A stretch of DNA of 64,000 nt from Cryptomeria japonica. Lineage: Eukaryota; Streptophyta; Pinopsida; Cupressales; Cupressaceae. The DNA lies in the NCBI RefSeq assembly GCF_030272615.1, contig NW_026728903.1, positions 312,001-376,000 on the forward strand, written 5' to 3'. Each line of letters starts with the position of its first letter. Position 1 is the stretch's first letter. Shown here in pieces: positions 46,990 through 58,555 of this stretch. The translations under genes were made by a program, and so were the position numbers. The notes beneath the pieces were generated by a model. It saw only the letters and a program-made list of their open reading frames with translations. It made no database searches and had not been told where the DNA came from.

Positions 46990-48470
46990 CTTTAACAAAC
47001 AAAACAACTTGATTTGGACATAGTAGTTATGGGTGAGAGAAGGTTATCACTTAGTTGGTTGCCTAGCTCTGCATCAATATTCATAAGGGCTCTTAGTAGG
47101 GTAACCTCCTTGCACAGTAATAACAGGTTTCTTGGGAGTGAAAAAGAATCATTAACATAAATACCTTGAACCACTAATATAGGTTTACATTGATAACTTT
47201 GAGAAGGATAAGCACCTTCAACTATAAAGAGGGTTTCATTAAGTGTTTCATTCACATGTATCCAATTGATTGAAGATGGTTTAGGAATATCAAAGGTGTC
47301 CTTATGAATTTCAGAAGAAGAATAGCTAAGATTGATGGAAGAATTGTTGATAGTCTCTTCTTACACTAAAATGTTATCATGGATAAGATCAATTTTAGGA
47401 GATAGACTAGAAGTAGGCATTGATGTTTTAGAAGGAATTGTATTATTAGGAAAGGTCATATCATCCTCTTTCATTAAAGGATCTAAATGGGGAATAGACA
47501 CTCTAGGAGAAGGATCAACATTACTCTCTAACGTTTCACCTTTGAGAGGGAGACTTTTGAAAGAGATGTCAACAATCTCTTATTGAGCCAAGGTATCCTT
47601 ATGAGTAGAACCTAGTTGGGGACAAGGTGATGCCTTACCTTTAGAGGGAGAATGATTAAGGTTCATGAGAGATGGGATTATATCAAGGGGGTTACTCTCA
47701 TAGGGTAGAGATTAATCAACACCTTATTCTAATGGTTCATCACAAATAGTGAGGTCATTGAAAAAAATATTAGAAATCTTGCACAAAGATGTACTTATTG
47801 TTATTGCCAAATTTGGGAGAAGGGATAACATTGTTCATTAATTATTCATTCTTAGGAGGGAGAGAATCACTACATGTGTTTGAATCATCCGCTTGCCTTA
47901 AAATGTGTTCAATAGGATGTTTAGGGGAGATATAATTAAGGATATTGATTATTATTTTATCTTCTTTTTCTAAGGCATCTTCGGGGTAAGGAGAAGCATT
48001 TCTCATTAATGCATCATCTCTAGCAAGAATTTTATTGAAGTCAAGAGAGGAAATGCCATCACTAGGAAAAATAGGGACAATACTATCTTCTTGCACAAAA
48101 TGATCCTCATGAAGGGAGTATTCTTTAAGAGGGAGATGAACATATTTCTCCAAAGATTCATGCTTAGGAAGGACATCTTTGAAATAAGTGCTCATAACCT
48201 CTTGTTGCACTAACATGCCCCCATTGGTAAGACCAAATTTAGGAGAAGATAAGTCAATGTCCATAGATAATTGTTCACTTAGAGAGGCATCATGTAGGGA
48301 AGCTACAGTAACATTAAGAAAGGTGTTTATGATATCATCCTCTTCCTCTGGGATAGCTAGATGGGAAGGGCACATTTTAGGAGATTTGTCAAGATCTCTT
48401 TTCAAATCTTCATCCTTAGAGCATGGGAGAGTTTTGAAGGGGGTTGGTAATAACTCTCTTAGGCACTAAA
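46990..48470 (-). pseudogene. Tat-like element ORF upstream of gag, with repeated SPK units
   Basis: The minus strand holds an acidic, Ser/Pro-rich protein of about 490 codons. The clean runs are 48,405-47,842 and 47,255-46,992, joined by a decayed middle with several stops and at least one frame change. A unit of about 45-60 residues recurs: SSPKFGLTNGGMLVQQEV, PSPRVSIPHLDPLMKEDD, LSPKIDLIHDNILV and ISFKSLPLKGETLESN, each with a following Leu-Pro...Glu...Leu-Glu phrase. The same phrase closes the gag-protease ORF at 29,270. Extra ORFs upstream of gag are known in Ogre-type elements, but I do not recognise this protein and give it no function. Confidence 0.5.
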
Positions 48471-48885
48471 ATTTTATCATAGATAGGAAGAGGTTCTTTG
48501 AGAGATGAAAAAATTGAAGCAAGGGAAGCTAACCCATTATCACATTTATGAAATGAATGCATCATGACAACAATTTTCCTCTTTCAAATGATACCATATG
48601 AAAAATAGAAGGAAAGTTTCAATTTTAACCAATGCAAGAATTATAAATGTTGATTTAGAAAATTAAATTTATGAGTTACATGTATTCCTAAATCAGATCT
48701 GAAATTAATGATCCAAATTAAGCCATCCACAAGTTTAATTTTGAATTGAAAAATTAGGGTATTAACAAAATTGACCTCTAAATTTTTGAAATTTGCAAGA
48801 AATTGAAACTTGTAAATGTAAATTTGACTTTTAAATAGAAAAAAAAACTTGGATCTAAGAACATAAATCAGAATTAAAGAAGATT

Positions 48886-48907
48886 GGATTCACGTCAGGT
48901 TCACCAA
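48886..48907 (-). promoter_or_regulatory. Candidate primer-binding site of the Tat-like element
   Basis: On the minus strand the LTR end CCTCCACA is followed by TTT and then TGGTGAACCTGACGTGAATC. A TGG start two or three bases from the LTR is standard for a PBS. I could not match it confidently to a named tRNA. Confidence 0.45.
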
Positions 48908-48909
48908 AA

Positions 48910-50608
48910 TGTGGAGGGGAAAAAGCGAGACAGGGTGACTAGGACCTAATCCCAATTTTGCCGACACATTGGGAATATGAAAGACCCTACAAATATAGCT
49001 CACTTTGGCTAATTATTGTGAGAAAGAGAGAGCCAAAGATTATCTCTTAGGTTTTATATTCCTCTTATTGTAAATTAAGATAAGATGTGAAAGATTGATC
49101 AACTAGACTAGGAGATAAACAATGAAGGCTACATAAACTGAAAGTGAAGAAACTTGCAGATCTGAAACTAAGATACTGAAAGTAGAGAAGGGGGAGGAAT
49201 TTATATGTGTACTTGATGCTAAAAACTAAGCCAAATTTACCAGGACCAAGGTGCCACACCCTTGTCCCTGATGATCTAACAAAAAATTGTATCTGAAGGG
49301 CTGAAATTCTGAGATGCTAAGCTTGCACCTTGTCAAAAATAATTGAATTTGAGGGGGACTAGGGTACCACACCCCTATCCTAGGTAGGATCAGGGTTCTA
49401 TGCCCTTTTCTTTGGTAGGACCAGGGTGCCACACCCCTATCCCTGATAGATTTGGGGTAGTCTAAGACTTTTAGGCTGTCCTTGTGCCTTCTGTTGATCT
49501 GGAAGTCCTTCGGGGTACCTGTACCTACACTGTAGTTGAAAAGAGAGGGTTTGGGTGGCTGTGTAGGGTTTTTCCTTAGTCAAAACCCTGTGTTGGTGAT
49601 TTCCATATCCACAAATATATGATTTGTATGGTAAAATAGTGTGTGCAAGACCCTAGGATGAATGCAAACAATCTAGAGCAACCCTAAAGAGTAAACCCTA
49701 AATGCTTGTAATTAACAAAGTAAATTCTCTAAATCAATGATGAAAAGTGATATATATAATGAATTTAAATATGTAAGTTGATGTAATGAAGCTCATATAA
49801 AGACATGAAAGCAACATGAAACCATACCCAACCCCTAAGGGAGGGGTACAAGCCAATCGTCAGTCGGCGATCTCCTATTATTCTTCAATTTCTTCAAGGC
49901 TCATAATTGATGATGAATGCTTCAAAATTACTTGATGAATTCTTGATAAATTTTGTTGAATAATCCACATAAGCTTCTCTTTCACTACATAGAAAGCTCC
50001 TTATACTCTCTCCAAAAGCTTTTTCTTTAGATCTTAGTTAGATTAGATTAGATTCACCCCCTGCAAATGAAGAAAGAGAGTTGTTATGTATGAAACCCTA
50101 GATCTTAATTTCACATTTAGGCTGACCTAGGATTTAAATTTCCCACCAATCTATTGGGGTTAAGAATTATAATATCTTAGAATTATGCTCCCAAAATTTT
50201 GGGAAAAATATCGGGGACCGTGTGCAAAGTGCATATGGCCTGACCAAATTTTCACCAAATTTTTAGGGCTGTTAGATATGATTATATTAGAGAGAATCTG
50301 AAAGTTACATTTGATTTTGAGATGTTTTGTTATGCGAAATCAGACCTTAAAGGTCGAAATAAGACATAATTAGGGTTTATGATTTAATGATTTATTAGAG
50401 GAATAAAATAAAAAGGGGCACACCTAGGGTAAAGGGCCCAATTTTATGATGTGAGGAGTGATGAAATATAAATTTAGATTTAATTAAACTAACTAATTAA
50501 ATGCTTAAAGGGAAATCACAATGCAAGATGGAAACACACTAAGGCGGGTGCTAAAATAAGTGTAGAATTGTACCACCCTAGCAAGGGTGTACAATTTATG
50601 ATGCTACA
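48910..50608 (-). mobile_element. Tat-like element 5' LTR
   Basis: In plus coordinates it runs from TGTGG (48,910) to GATGCTACA (50,608), giving TG...CA ends on the minus strand (TGTAGCATC...CCACA) and a length of about 1.7 kb. Its first 65 bases match the 3' LTR remnant at 28,008-28,072. A phrase near GGTGCCACACCCTTGTCCC is repeated three or four times at 49,245-49,450. The outer flank is the protease of the plus-strand gypsy element. Confidence 0.65.
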
Positions 50609-51431
50609 CTTTTGTTGGGAAGACCTTGGTAGTTTGATAGAAAGGAAAAACATGATGGGAGGAAGAATATATACACTATTGTGGCCAATCGAATGAAGAA
50701 AAACTTATTACCCTTGGAGGAGCCTTTGAAGAGTGAAGTCTATATGAATGCTAGAATCTATTTGGTGGATGGAAGAAAATTATTTGATGGAATGAGACAT
50801 GAGAATGTGTGTTTTTCCTTAGTTCCTAAGAAGACTGAGAACCCAGAGCATGAAGAAGATTAACCAAAAGAGATAAAATATTTGCTGCCAGGATATGAAG
50901 ACATCATTTTAGATAATGTGCCTGATGGATTATCACCTGTAAGAAGTATCAATCATTGCATGGACCTGGTTCCTGAAGCTAGTTTGCCTAACAAAGTTGT
51001 ACACTGGATGATATCGATAGAGACTGAAGAGTTAAATCAACAAATGTCAGAGCTATTGAAGAAAGGTTTGATCAAAGAAAGTCTGAGCCCTTTTGCAATA
51101 CTAGTAGTATTAGAACCTAGGAAGAATGGAGAATGGAGGATGTGCACTGATTCCAGAGCAATAAACAAGATCACAGTGAAATACCAGTTTCCTTTACCTA
51201 GGATGGGTTACATAATGTACTATTTGAGAGAAGCCAAGTACTTTACAAAGATAGACTTGAAGAGTGGATATCATCAAATCAGGATCAGAGAAGGAGATGA
51301 GTGGAAGATAACATTCAAGACAAATGAAGGATTTTTTCGATGATTGGTGAGTCCTTTTGGGTTAACTAATGCACTGAGTACCTTCATGAGGCTGATGAAT
51401 GAGGTATTTAATATATTCTTTGGGTAAGTTT
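50609..51431 (+). pseudogene. Old Ty3/gypsy protease end and RT N-terminus, left part
   Basis: The plus strand reads LLGRPW, stop, FDRKEKHDGRKNIYTIVANR (protease end), then an open run 50,681-50,863 and another at 50,882-51,343. The RT part includes SINHCMDLVPEASLPNK, DSRAINKITVKYQFPLPR and FTKIDLKSGYHQIRIREG. A TGA at 51,341-51,343 replaces the usual Trp; LVSPFGLTNA and MRLMNEVFN follow. Copia-2 then interrupts it at 51,431, just before the YLDD catalytic block, which resumes at 57,997. The 5' end is cut by the Tat-like element at 50,608; gag is not in this window. Confidence 0.9.
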
Positions 51432-52641
51432 TGTTAGGATAACCAGTGCAAAACTGAGAGGGGGGGTGAATCAGTTGTCAATAGATTATAAAACTTTAAG
51501 CACACAAATGCATAAACCAAACACCCGAATAGAAGATATAACAATTAAGCACAAACATAAATCACATAACAATTACCAACCATCCATAATACATAACACT
51601 ATGATTTGTACATGGAAAACCCGATAAAGGGAAAAACCATGGCAGGAAGCCTACCCATAGTTAGATAATAATTTTGCAGCAAGTATGTGATTACAATAAG
51701 AGGGGCCTGCACATGTAGGAAAGTCAACAACCTAGAACACATTGCTCATCACTAAAGGAGCCTCACTAAATAAAAAATAAATCTAGACTACAATCTAGAA
51801 AGATGAATGAACTACAAGAATATCATCTCCTATGCCTGAGTACAATTCCAGTTAAGCTCAATACCGAAGGTGTTGAACCTCTTTTACAAACCCAACTCGA
51901 TCACCTATGATTGACCAAAACCTTAGCATATGATTACAACTTTATTCGCACATAGATAAAATTGTAATCTTAATCCCATACCACATCACAATCTACAAAG
52001 AGATCTTACATCATATTTTTACCAACCCAAGACCTAACAATTAGGTCGGCCACCTAAAGATAATACAACAAATACGTTACATAATCTCGCAAACCAATGA
52101 TAAACCAAGTCATCCTAAGACTGAAACAACATAAACTAAACAATAAATCCAACCGGTGATGCATCAAGAGCATCAACCAACATGTTACATAAACTAGTCC
52201 ATAACCTAACAGAATAATACCGGACCCAAAATAGGTCGCCATAAGATAAATGAAACACCATGAACAACTCAAACACAAACATGATAACCATCAGCATCTT
52301 GATAACCTTCTAGAAGCTACACCAACAACTCGAATTCACTAAAATATTTTCATCAAAGCATTGTTGGTAAAACACTTACCAGTAACCAAAAGGGTTATTA
52401 GAACATATGATAGCATCTGAATCACCAAATCCTGAACCAACTGAATGTGATACACATAAGGAACACATGAATAACCAATCCAACCCAATTCCAACAGCTA
52501 GACCAAACCAAAGACAAATCTCTAGATCAGCATGATAATCCAACCACTCTACTAGAAGTCAGTAGATAGCAAAATAGCTATTGTTGACATCAATGAAACA
52601 CATCAATGCAACACATAATAAATTCCTCCAAATTGCCAACA
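51432..52641 (-). mobile_element. Copia-2 3' LTR
   Basis: It starts TGTTAGGATAACC and ends GCCAACA in plus coordinates; 1,210 bp. It pairs with 56,774-57,991 with scattered substitutions. Confidence 0.95.
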
Positions 52642-52662
52642 ATCTCCCCCTTTGGCATTGAT
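52642..52662 (-). promoter_or_regulatory. Copia-2 polypurine tract
   Basis: Minus-strand sequence GCCAAAGGGGGAGAT stands directly before the 3' LTR start TGTTGGC. The same phrase recurs in Copia-1 at about 30,380 with one change. Confidence 0.85.
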
Positions 52663-53008
52663 GCCAACATTAGAAGTGAAAAACATCCAAGTGCCAAGAA
52701 ATGCCAAACAAGTCTCCCCCAATGGAAGACATCGAACAATATCTTTAAAATGATATGATAATGAAGTTCTGAATCAACAGACCAAACTCCCCCTATGAAT
52801 GATATCCCTATTAAGCTCTATTTTCACATAAATATATATCCCCCTTTGACATCAATGCCAAAAATCTGACATAAAACATCAAAGGAAAATCATAAAACCT
52901 CTGAACCACATAGTTGACTACTCCCCCTAAGTAGTAGCAACAACACATCAATCCAAAATGAATGATGGCACTAATAATGCATATCGGACTGATGCCAGTT
53001 AGCATCAC

Positions 53009-53866
53009 TCAAGTCTCTACTAAAGGGGTAGAAACTGCCAATCTGTCTCTGAAATACTCAAATGATTCCTTAGGAAAAGGTTTAGTGAAGATATCTGCAA
53101 TCTATTCTTTAGTGTTCATATAAACCACTCTGACTTTATTTGCTTCCACCTTCTCCTTCAAAAAATTATACTTGATAGAAATGTTCTTAGTCTTAGAATG
53201 AAATACCAGATTCTTTGATATGTTAATAGCAGTAGAGTTATCACGGTGAATAACTATCAGTTCATTATAATCTACCCTTAAGTCCTTCAACATTTTCTTC
53301 ATCAATAGAAATTGTGTATATTTAGTAGTAGCAACAACATACTTAGGTTTAGCACTAGATAAAGAAGTACATGATTGTTTCTTGATGATCCATGAAACAA
53401 ATTTCTTTCCAAGAAAGAAAGCTCCACCAGATGTGCTCTTCTGGTCATCAACATCTCCAGCCCAGTCAACATTTGTATATGCACATAGTGTAAAGTCATC
53501 ATTTTTAGGATACCACAAGCCATACTCAGTTGTTCCTTGCAAATACTTGAAAATCCTTTTCACCACACTCTCATGATTCTCTCTAGGATCACTTTGATAT
53601 CTTGATACAATAGAAACTACATTCATTATATCCAGTCTAGTCTAAGTTAGATATAACAAACCTCCAATCATATATTTATACCTTGTAGGATTTATCGGAG
53701 CTGATGCATCATTCTTTGTCAATTTCTCACTTGTAACCATAGGGGTACCAACCAATTTGGAATTTTCCATACCAAATTTCTTCCACAACTCTCTAGCATA
53801 CTTAGTTTTGTAGATGAAAATACCTTTATCATTCTAAGTAATCTACAAACCTAAGAAATATTCCTC
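53009..53866 (-). pseudogene. Copia-2 RNase H and RT C-terminal remnant
   Basis: The region starts at the deletion junction with YFLGLQI and includes NDKGIFIYKTKYA, then the open run 53,626-53,102: SIVSRYQSDPRENHESVVKR, YTNVDWAGDVDDQKSTSGGA and HRDNSTAINISKNLVFHS. It ends with STPLVET and TGA at 53,009-53,011. In YTNVDW the usual YTDADW Asp is Asn, a change in an RNase H catalytic position. The RT catalytic Asp pair is absent because of the deletion. Confidence 0.88.
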
Positions 53867-55716
53867 ACAACTTGTCCATCCCCATTCATTTTATTCCTAA
53901 AAATCCATTTAGCTCCAATAACATTCTTATTTTTTAGGTCGGGGAACTAAAGTCCATGTGTTGTTCTTTTCAATCTGATCTAATTCCTCTTCCATAGCTA
54001 TCATCCAACATTTATCTTTACAAGCTTCAATAACTGATGCCGGTTCAAATTGAGAAATTAAACATGCCTCATCAGTTTCAAACCTTCTTCTTGTTATTAC
54101 TCCTTTGTTCTTGTCTCCAATGATCTGATCTTCTAAATGATTTAACCTTTCATACCTAGGAGTCTTCTAGTTTTCTATTTCTCTTCTCTGATCTTCAGTT
54201 ATTGTTGAATTTTCTTATACTGTCAGGGTAACTGGTTCAACTTTTTGTTCTGATACAGGTGCTACTAGTTTAGTTATGATCATCCCCACTTTCGGTTCTC
54301 TGTCATAAGTTTTGGTTTGACCTTTGTACAACTCATCCACCTTGACATTAGCACTTTCCATAATTCTTTGCAATCTTTTTTTATAACATCTATATGCTTT
54401 TCTTTCATTGGAATAACCAAGAAATATTCCTTGATCACATCTATGATCAAACTTTTTGATGAAATCATCTCTTTTGATATAGCATTTACTACAAAAGATT
54501 TTGAAATACTTAACTATAGGTATATGACCAAACCATAACTCATAAGGTGTCTTACCTGTGTCTCCTTTTATATGAACTCTTTTGAATGTGTATACCACTG
54601 TGGTCACAACTTCTCTCCAATAGATATGAGGCAAATTAGCTTCCATCATCATAGTTCTCCTCGCATCCAAGATAGTTGTGTTTTTTCTTTCCACAACACC
54701 ATTATGTTGAGTTGTTTGGGGTGCAGACAACTATCTCCTTATCCCATGCTTCTCACAATAACTATTAAAATCACCGTATGTGAATTCACCACCCTAATTT
54801 GACCTTAAGCATTTAATCTTCAACCCTATCTCTGTCTCAATTTTCATTTTAACGAACTTAAAATTTTCAAAAGCTTCATATTTCTCCCTTAGAAAAGTAA
54901 CCCACATCATTCTAGAATAATCATCAATTATTAGCATGAAATATCTATCACCCTGAAAACTCTTTATTCTAGAAAGACCACACAAATCAATATGAATAAG
55001 ATCAAGAACATCATTAGATTTATCTTGTATACTCTTAAAAGAAATTCTAACTTTCCTTCCTATTTGACATTCCTTACATACTAGATTATAGGGCTTCATA
55101 ATCTTAGGTATATCTCTAATAGCCTTAGTTGAACTGATCTTTACAATGCAATCAAAATTCGCATGACACAACCTCTTATGCCATAGATAAACCTCATCAA
55201 CTTGTACAATCAAATATGTCTTCTCATCAAAGTTCAAATGAAAGATGTTACCTTTAGTCTATGTACCAGTTGCAATCTCCAACCAGATTTGTTAATGATT
55301 TTGCATTTTCCATCCTTGAACTATAATTGAAATCCCTTATCCACCAACTATACTACACTCAAAATATTATGCCTTAAATTTTCAACATAATAAACATTAT
55401 CAGTGTTATGCTTACCATCCAATGATATAGTTCCTCTTCCTCTGATCATACATTCTTTGTCATCTCCATATCTAACCAAACCACCATCAAATTCTTGCAA
55501 TGATAGAAACTTTATTTTATCTCCAATCATATTATGTGAACATCCACTATCTATAACCCATTCATCCTTGTCTTCAATTTTAGAAGCAAGGGCCTTTTCC
55601 TCATTTTGAACAACAAGTGCTAGAGCATCTTCCTTGATAGCCAAAAATACCCATTTCTTTCCACTATTGAATCCACTAGCTGAATCTTGTGTCCGCTCAT
55701 CATCAGAATCAGTCAC
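53867..55716 (-). pseudogene. Copia-2 protease, integrase and RT N-terminus
   Basis: The protease reads DEWVIDSGCSHNMIGDKIKF (intact DSG) in the run 55,716-55,348. The integrase zinc finger is visible (LWHKRLCHANFD, then VCKECQIGRKV) in 55,237-54,794, with the core phrases DLIHIDLCGLSR and IIDDYSRMMWVTF. The run 54,730-54,215 has SAPQTTQHNGVVERKN and GDTGKTPYELWFGHIPIVKY. The RT N-terminus (KWIFRNKMNGDGQVVRN) ends abruptly at about 53,866. Stops and small frame changes separate the runs. Confidence 0.88.
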
Positions 55717-56717
55717 ACCTTCCTCATCCGCATAGTATCATGGTTTGTCTTTGTTTCTCTTGTACTTATGCTTGTTCTGATAATCATGGTTAGGCCTAAA
55801 AGATCTTCTAGATTTCTCTTCAAATCTTTAATTCCTTTTAGGACATCTAGATGCATAATGACCTATCTTATTACATGAAAAACATTTAGAAGGTGATTTT
55901 CCTTCATACTTACTTCATGCGGGACCTGTAGGTACTCTTCTAGCAAATAGGGATTCAAGTTGTTGAAACTCATCATCTTCTTTCTTCATTTCCTCAACTT
56001 CCTTTGCATATAAATATTTCCAATCACTCTTTCTGATTGATGATGCAAATGTGTGAAAAGCAGATTCAGTCTTTGCAGCTCCTTGAGGACCAAATTCTTT
56101 AAGCTCAAAAGCAAATAATTCTCCAACCAAAGTATCCCTATTAATAGAAGTTTTAGGCATTGCTCTCAACTCATTAATTGTAGTAGCCTTCATCTTGTAA
56201 GCTGGTGGTAAATCTCTTAGTACTTTAGAAACAATATCATATTCACTTAGAGATCCATCATAGAACTGAATTCCCATAACAATTTCATTAACTCTTTCCA
56301 TAAAAGCCGTAATCCTTTCATCTTCTTCCATCTTCAGATTCTCATACCTCACATGGTAACCATCAAGTTTAGCAATTTTAACAATAGGGTCACCTTCATT
56401 CAGAGACTCCAACTTATCCCATATAGCCTTCACAAATGATTGGTTAGTTAATACCATAATTTGTTGATCAGAAAGTGCACTTAAGAGTGCTTCTCTAGCT
56501 CTACAACCAATCTCAATGTCCTTATCCAAGGTTGCCGGAGGAGGATTGCTAGATGCTAGATTATGAGGAGTATAGCCTTTCTCTGTGACCTCCCAAATCT
56601 CTTTCCCAATACATCTCAATGGGTTTCCATCCTAATCTTCCATACCCTGTAATTTGTCGAATCAAGCTTAGGGGTTTCTCTCAAGAAAATAGATGCAGTT
56701 GAACTATTAGTTTCCAT
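55717..56717 (-). pseudogene. Copia-2 gag
   Basis: The likely start is ATG at 56,717-56,715 (METNSSTASIFLRETPKLD), with a frame change near 56,620 in METH. The open run 56,619-55,915 carries the UBN2-type capsid (ALSDQQIMVLTNQSFVKAIW, NEGDPIVKI, INRDTLVGELFAFE). After a TGA at 55,915 the frame still shows an intact CCHC knuckle, CFSCNKIGHYASRC, near 55,890-55,850, unlike Copia-1 where one Cys is lost. Confidence 0.88.
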
Positions 56718-56761
56718 AGGATCTTCCTCAAGCATTTAAGATTTTGCAGAGATGACCAAGA

Positions 56762-56771
56762 TCTGATACCA
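56762..56771 (-). promoter_or_regulatory. Copia-2 primer-binding site
   Basis: The minus strand reads TGGTATCAGA, then TC where the initiator Met site has GC. It lies two bases from the 5' LTR. Confidence 0.88.
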
Positions 56772-56773
56772 AT

Positions 56774-57991
56774 TGTTAGGATAATCAGTGGAAAATAGAG
56801 AGGGAGGGGTGAATTAGTTGTCAACAGATTATAAAACTTTAAGCACAAAAATGCATAAACCAAATACTAAAATAGCAGATATAACAATTAAGCACAAATA
56901 TAAATCAGAGAACAATTACCAACCATCCATAATAGATAACACCATGATTTGTACTTGGAAAACCCATTAAAGGGAAAAACCAAGGTGGGAAGCCTACCCA
57001 CAGTCAGATAATACTTCTAGAGTAAGTATAAGATTACAATAAGAGGGGCTTGCACATGTAGAAAGACCAATGACCTAGAGCGCACTGCTCATCATAAAAA
57101 GAGCCTCATCAACTACAAAATAAATCTAGACTACAATATGGAAAGATGAATGAACTGTAAGAATAGCATCTCCTATGCATGAGTATAGTTCCAGTTAAGC
57201 TCAATACTGGAGGTCTTAAACCTCTTTTACAAACCCAATTCAATCACTTATGATCGACCAAAACCTATGTATATGATTACAACTTTATTTGCACACAAAT
57301 AATCTCATAACCTTAATCCCATACCACATCACAATCTACAAAGAGATCTTACATCATATTTAGACCAACCCATGACCTAAAAAATTAGGCCGGCCACCTA
57401 AAGATAATACAAAAAATCCATTACATAATCTCGCAAACCAATGATAAACCAAGTTTTCCTAAGACCGAAACAACATAAACCAAACAATAAATCCAACCAG
57501 TGACGCATCGGGAACATCAACCAACACATTATATAAACTGGTCCATAACCTAATAGAATAATATCAGACCCAAAATAGGTCGCTATAAGCCAAATGAAAC
57601 ATCACAAAAAATTGGAACACGAAGATGATAACCATCAGCATCTTGATAACCTTCTAGAAGTTGCACCAACACCACTTATCAGATTCACCAAAATATTTTC
57701 ATCAAAGTGTTGTCGGTAAAACCCTTACCGGTAACTAAAAGGATTACTAGAACATATGATAACATCTGGATCACCAAATCCTTAACCAATTGAATGTGAT
57801 ACACATGAGGAACACATGAATAACCAATCCAAACCAATTCCAACAGCCATACCAAAACTGGAGACAAATCTCCAGATCAACATGATAATCCAACCACTCT
57901 ATCGGAAGTCGGTAAACAACAAAATAGCTAGTGTTGATGTCAATGATAAACATCAATGCAACACATAATCAATTCCTCCAAATTTCCAACA
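56774..57991 (-). mobile_element. Copia-2 5' LTR
   Basis: It starts TGTTAGGATAATC and ends TCCAACA in plus coordinates; 1,218 bp, partner of 51,432-52,641. Confidence 0.95.
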
Positions 57992-57996
57992 AGTTT

Positions 57997-58555
57997 GTTA
58001 TTGTATATTTAGATGACATTTTGATTTTCAGTAAGACAAAAAAGGAGCATTTGTTTCATTTGAGACAAGTTTTGCAGAGGTTGAGAGAAGAAAAGTTGCT
58101 GATAAATCTTAAGAAGTGTACTTTCATGAAAGATGAGTTAGTATATTTGGGATTTGTGATATATTAGGATGGCTTAAACATGGACCCTGAGAAAGTGAAA
58201 GCAATTGTTGAGTGGCCTACACTGGAAAGCATTGAAGAGGTAAGATCATTTCATGGATTGGCTAGTTTCTACTAGAAGTTCATCAGAAATTTTAGTTTAG
58301 TTTTAATCCTATGATTGAGAAAATGAGAGTAGATAGAAAGGATTTCAAGTGGACCATCTGAGCAAACAAAAGTTTTGAACTGTTGAAGCGGAAAGTGACT
58401 AAGTAGCCTGTGTTAGCTTTACTAGATTTCAATAAAGTATTTCAAGTAGATTGTGATGCAAATGGAATAGAAATAGGGACAGTCTTGAGTCAGGAAGGGA
58501 GAGCAATAACTTATTTAAGTTAGAATTGAATGATGCCTGGAGGAGATATTCAGTG
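57997..58555 (+). pseudogene. Old Ty3/gypsy RT catalytic block and RNase H start, right part
   Basis: This continues the frame broken at 51,431. It opens with VIVYLDDILIFSKTKKEHLF, so the RT catalytic Asp pair is kept, then LRQVLQRLREEKLLINLKKC and FMKDELVYLGFVIY. After a TAG come EKVKAIVEWPTLESIEEVRS and RSFHGLASFY, then RNase H: VDCDANGIEIGTVLSQEGR. It ends in a decayed form of the NDARRRYSVY phrase, cut at 58,555 by the next Tat-like LTR. About five stops and small indels are present. Confidence 0.9.

Larger units (their letters stand above)
28008..50608 (-). mobile_element. Tat-like Ty3/gypsy element with gag-protease only; host of Copia-1
   Basis: About 8.0 kb remain after removing Copia-1 and one target copy. 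On the minus strand the order is 5' LTR (50,608-48,910), candidate PBS, a region of repeated SPK-type protein units (48,470-46,990), a non-coding stretch, the gag C-terminus, an aspartic protease and a G-patch-like tail (45,553-43,917). The ORF then continues across Copia-1 into 29,310-29,216, where it stops; a 1.1 kb 3' region and a 65 bp remnant of the 3' LTR follow. Protease and G-patch-like sequences point to the Tat/Ogre lineage. No RT, RNase H or integrase is present, so it would have depended on other elements. It lies inside the protease of the old plus-strand gypsy element at 50,609. Confidence 0.7.
51432..57991 (-). mobile_element. Copia-2: Ty1/copia retrotransposon with RT core deleted
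   Basis: AGTTT at 51,427-51,431 and 57,992-57,996 is an exact target duplication. LTRs are 51,432-52,641 (3') and 56,774-57,991 (5'). A PBS and polypurine tract are present. Gag, protease, integrase and RNase H resemble those of Copia-1, and the LTRs share several phrases, so the two are related subfamilies. Relative to Copia-1, about 0.5 kb of RT is missing at a junction near 53,858-53,866. Total length is 6,560 bp. Confidence 0.95.

Noticed and set aside
50609-58555. Gypsy RT fragments as an endogenous pararetrovirus
   Set aside because: The LLGRPW protease end, Ty3/gypsy RT phrases and gypsy-type RNase H fit an LTR retrotransposon, and no movement protein or coat-like sequence is present.
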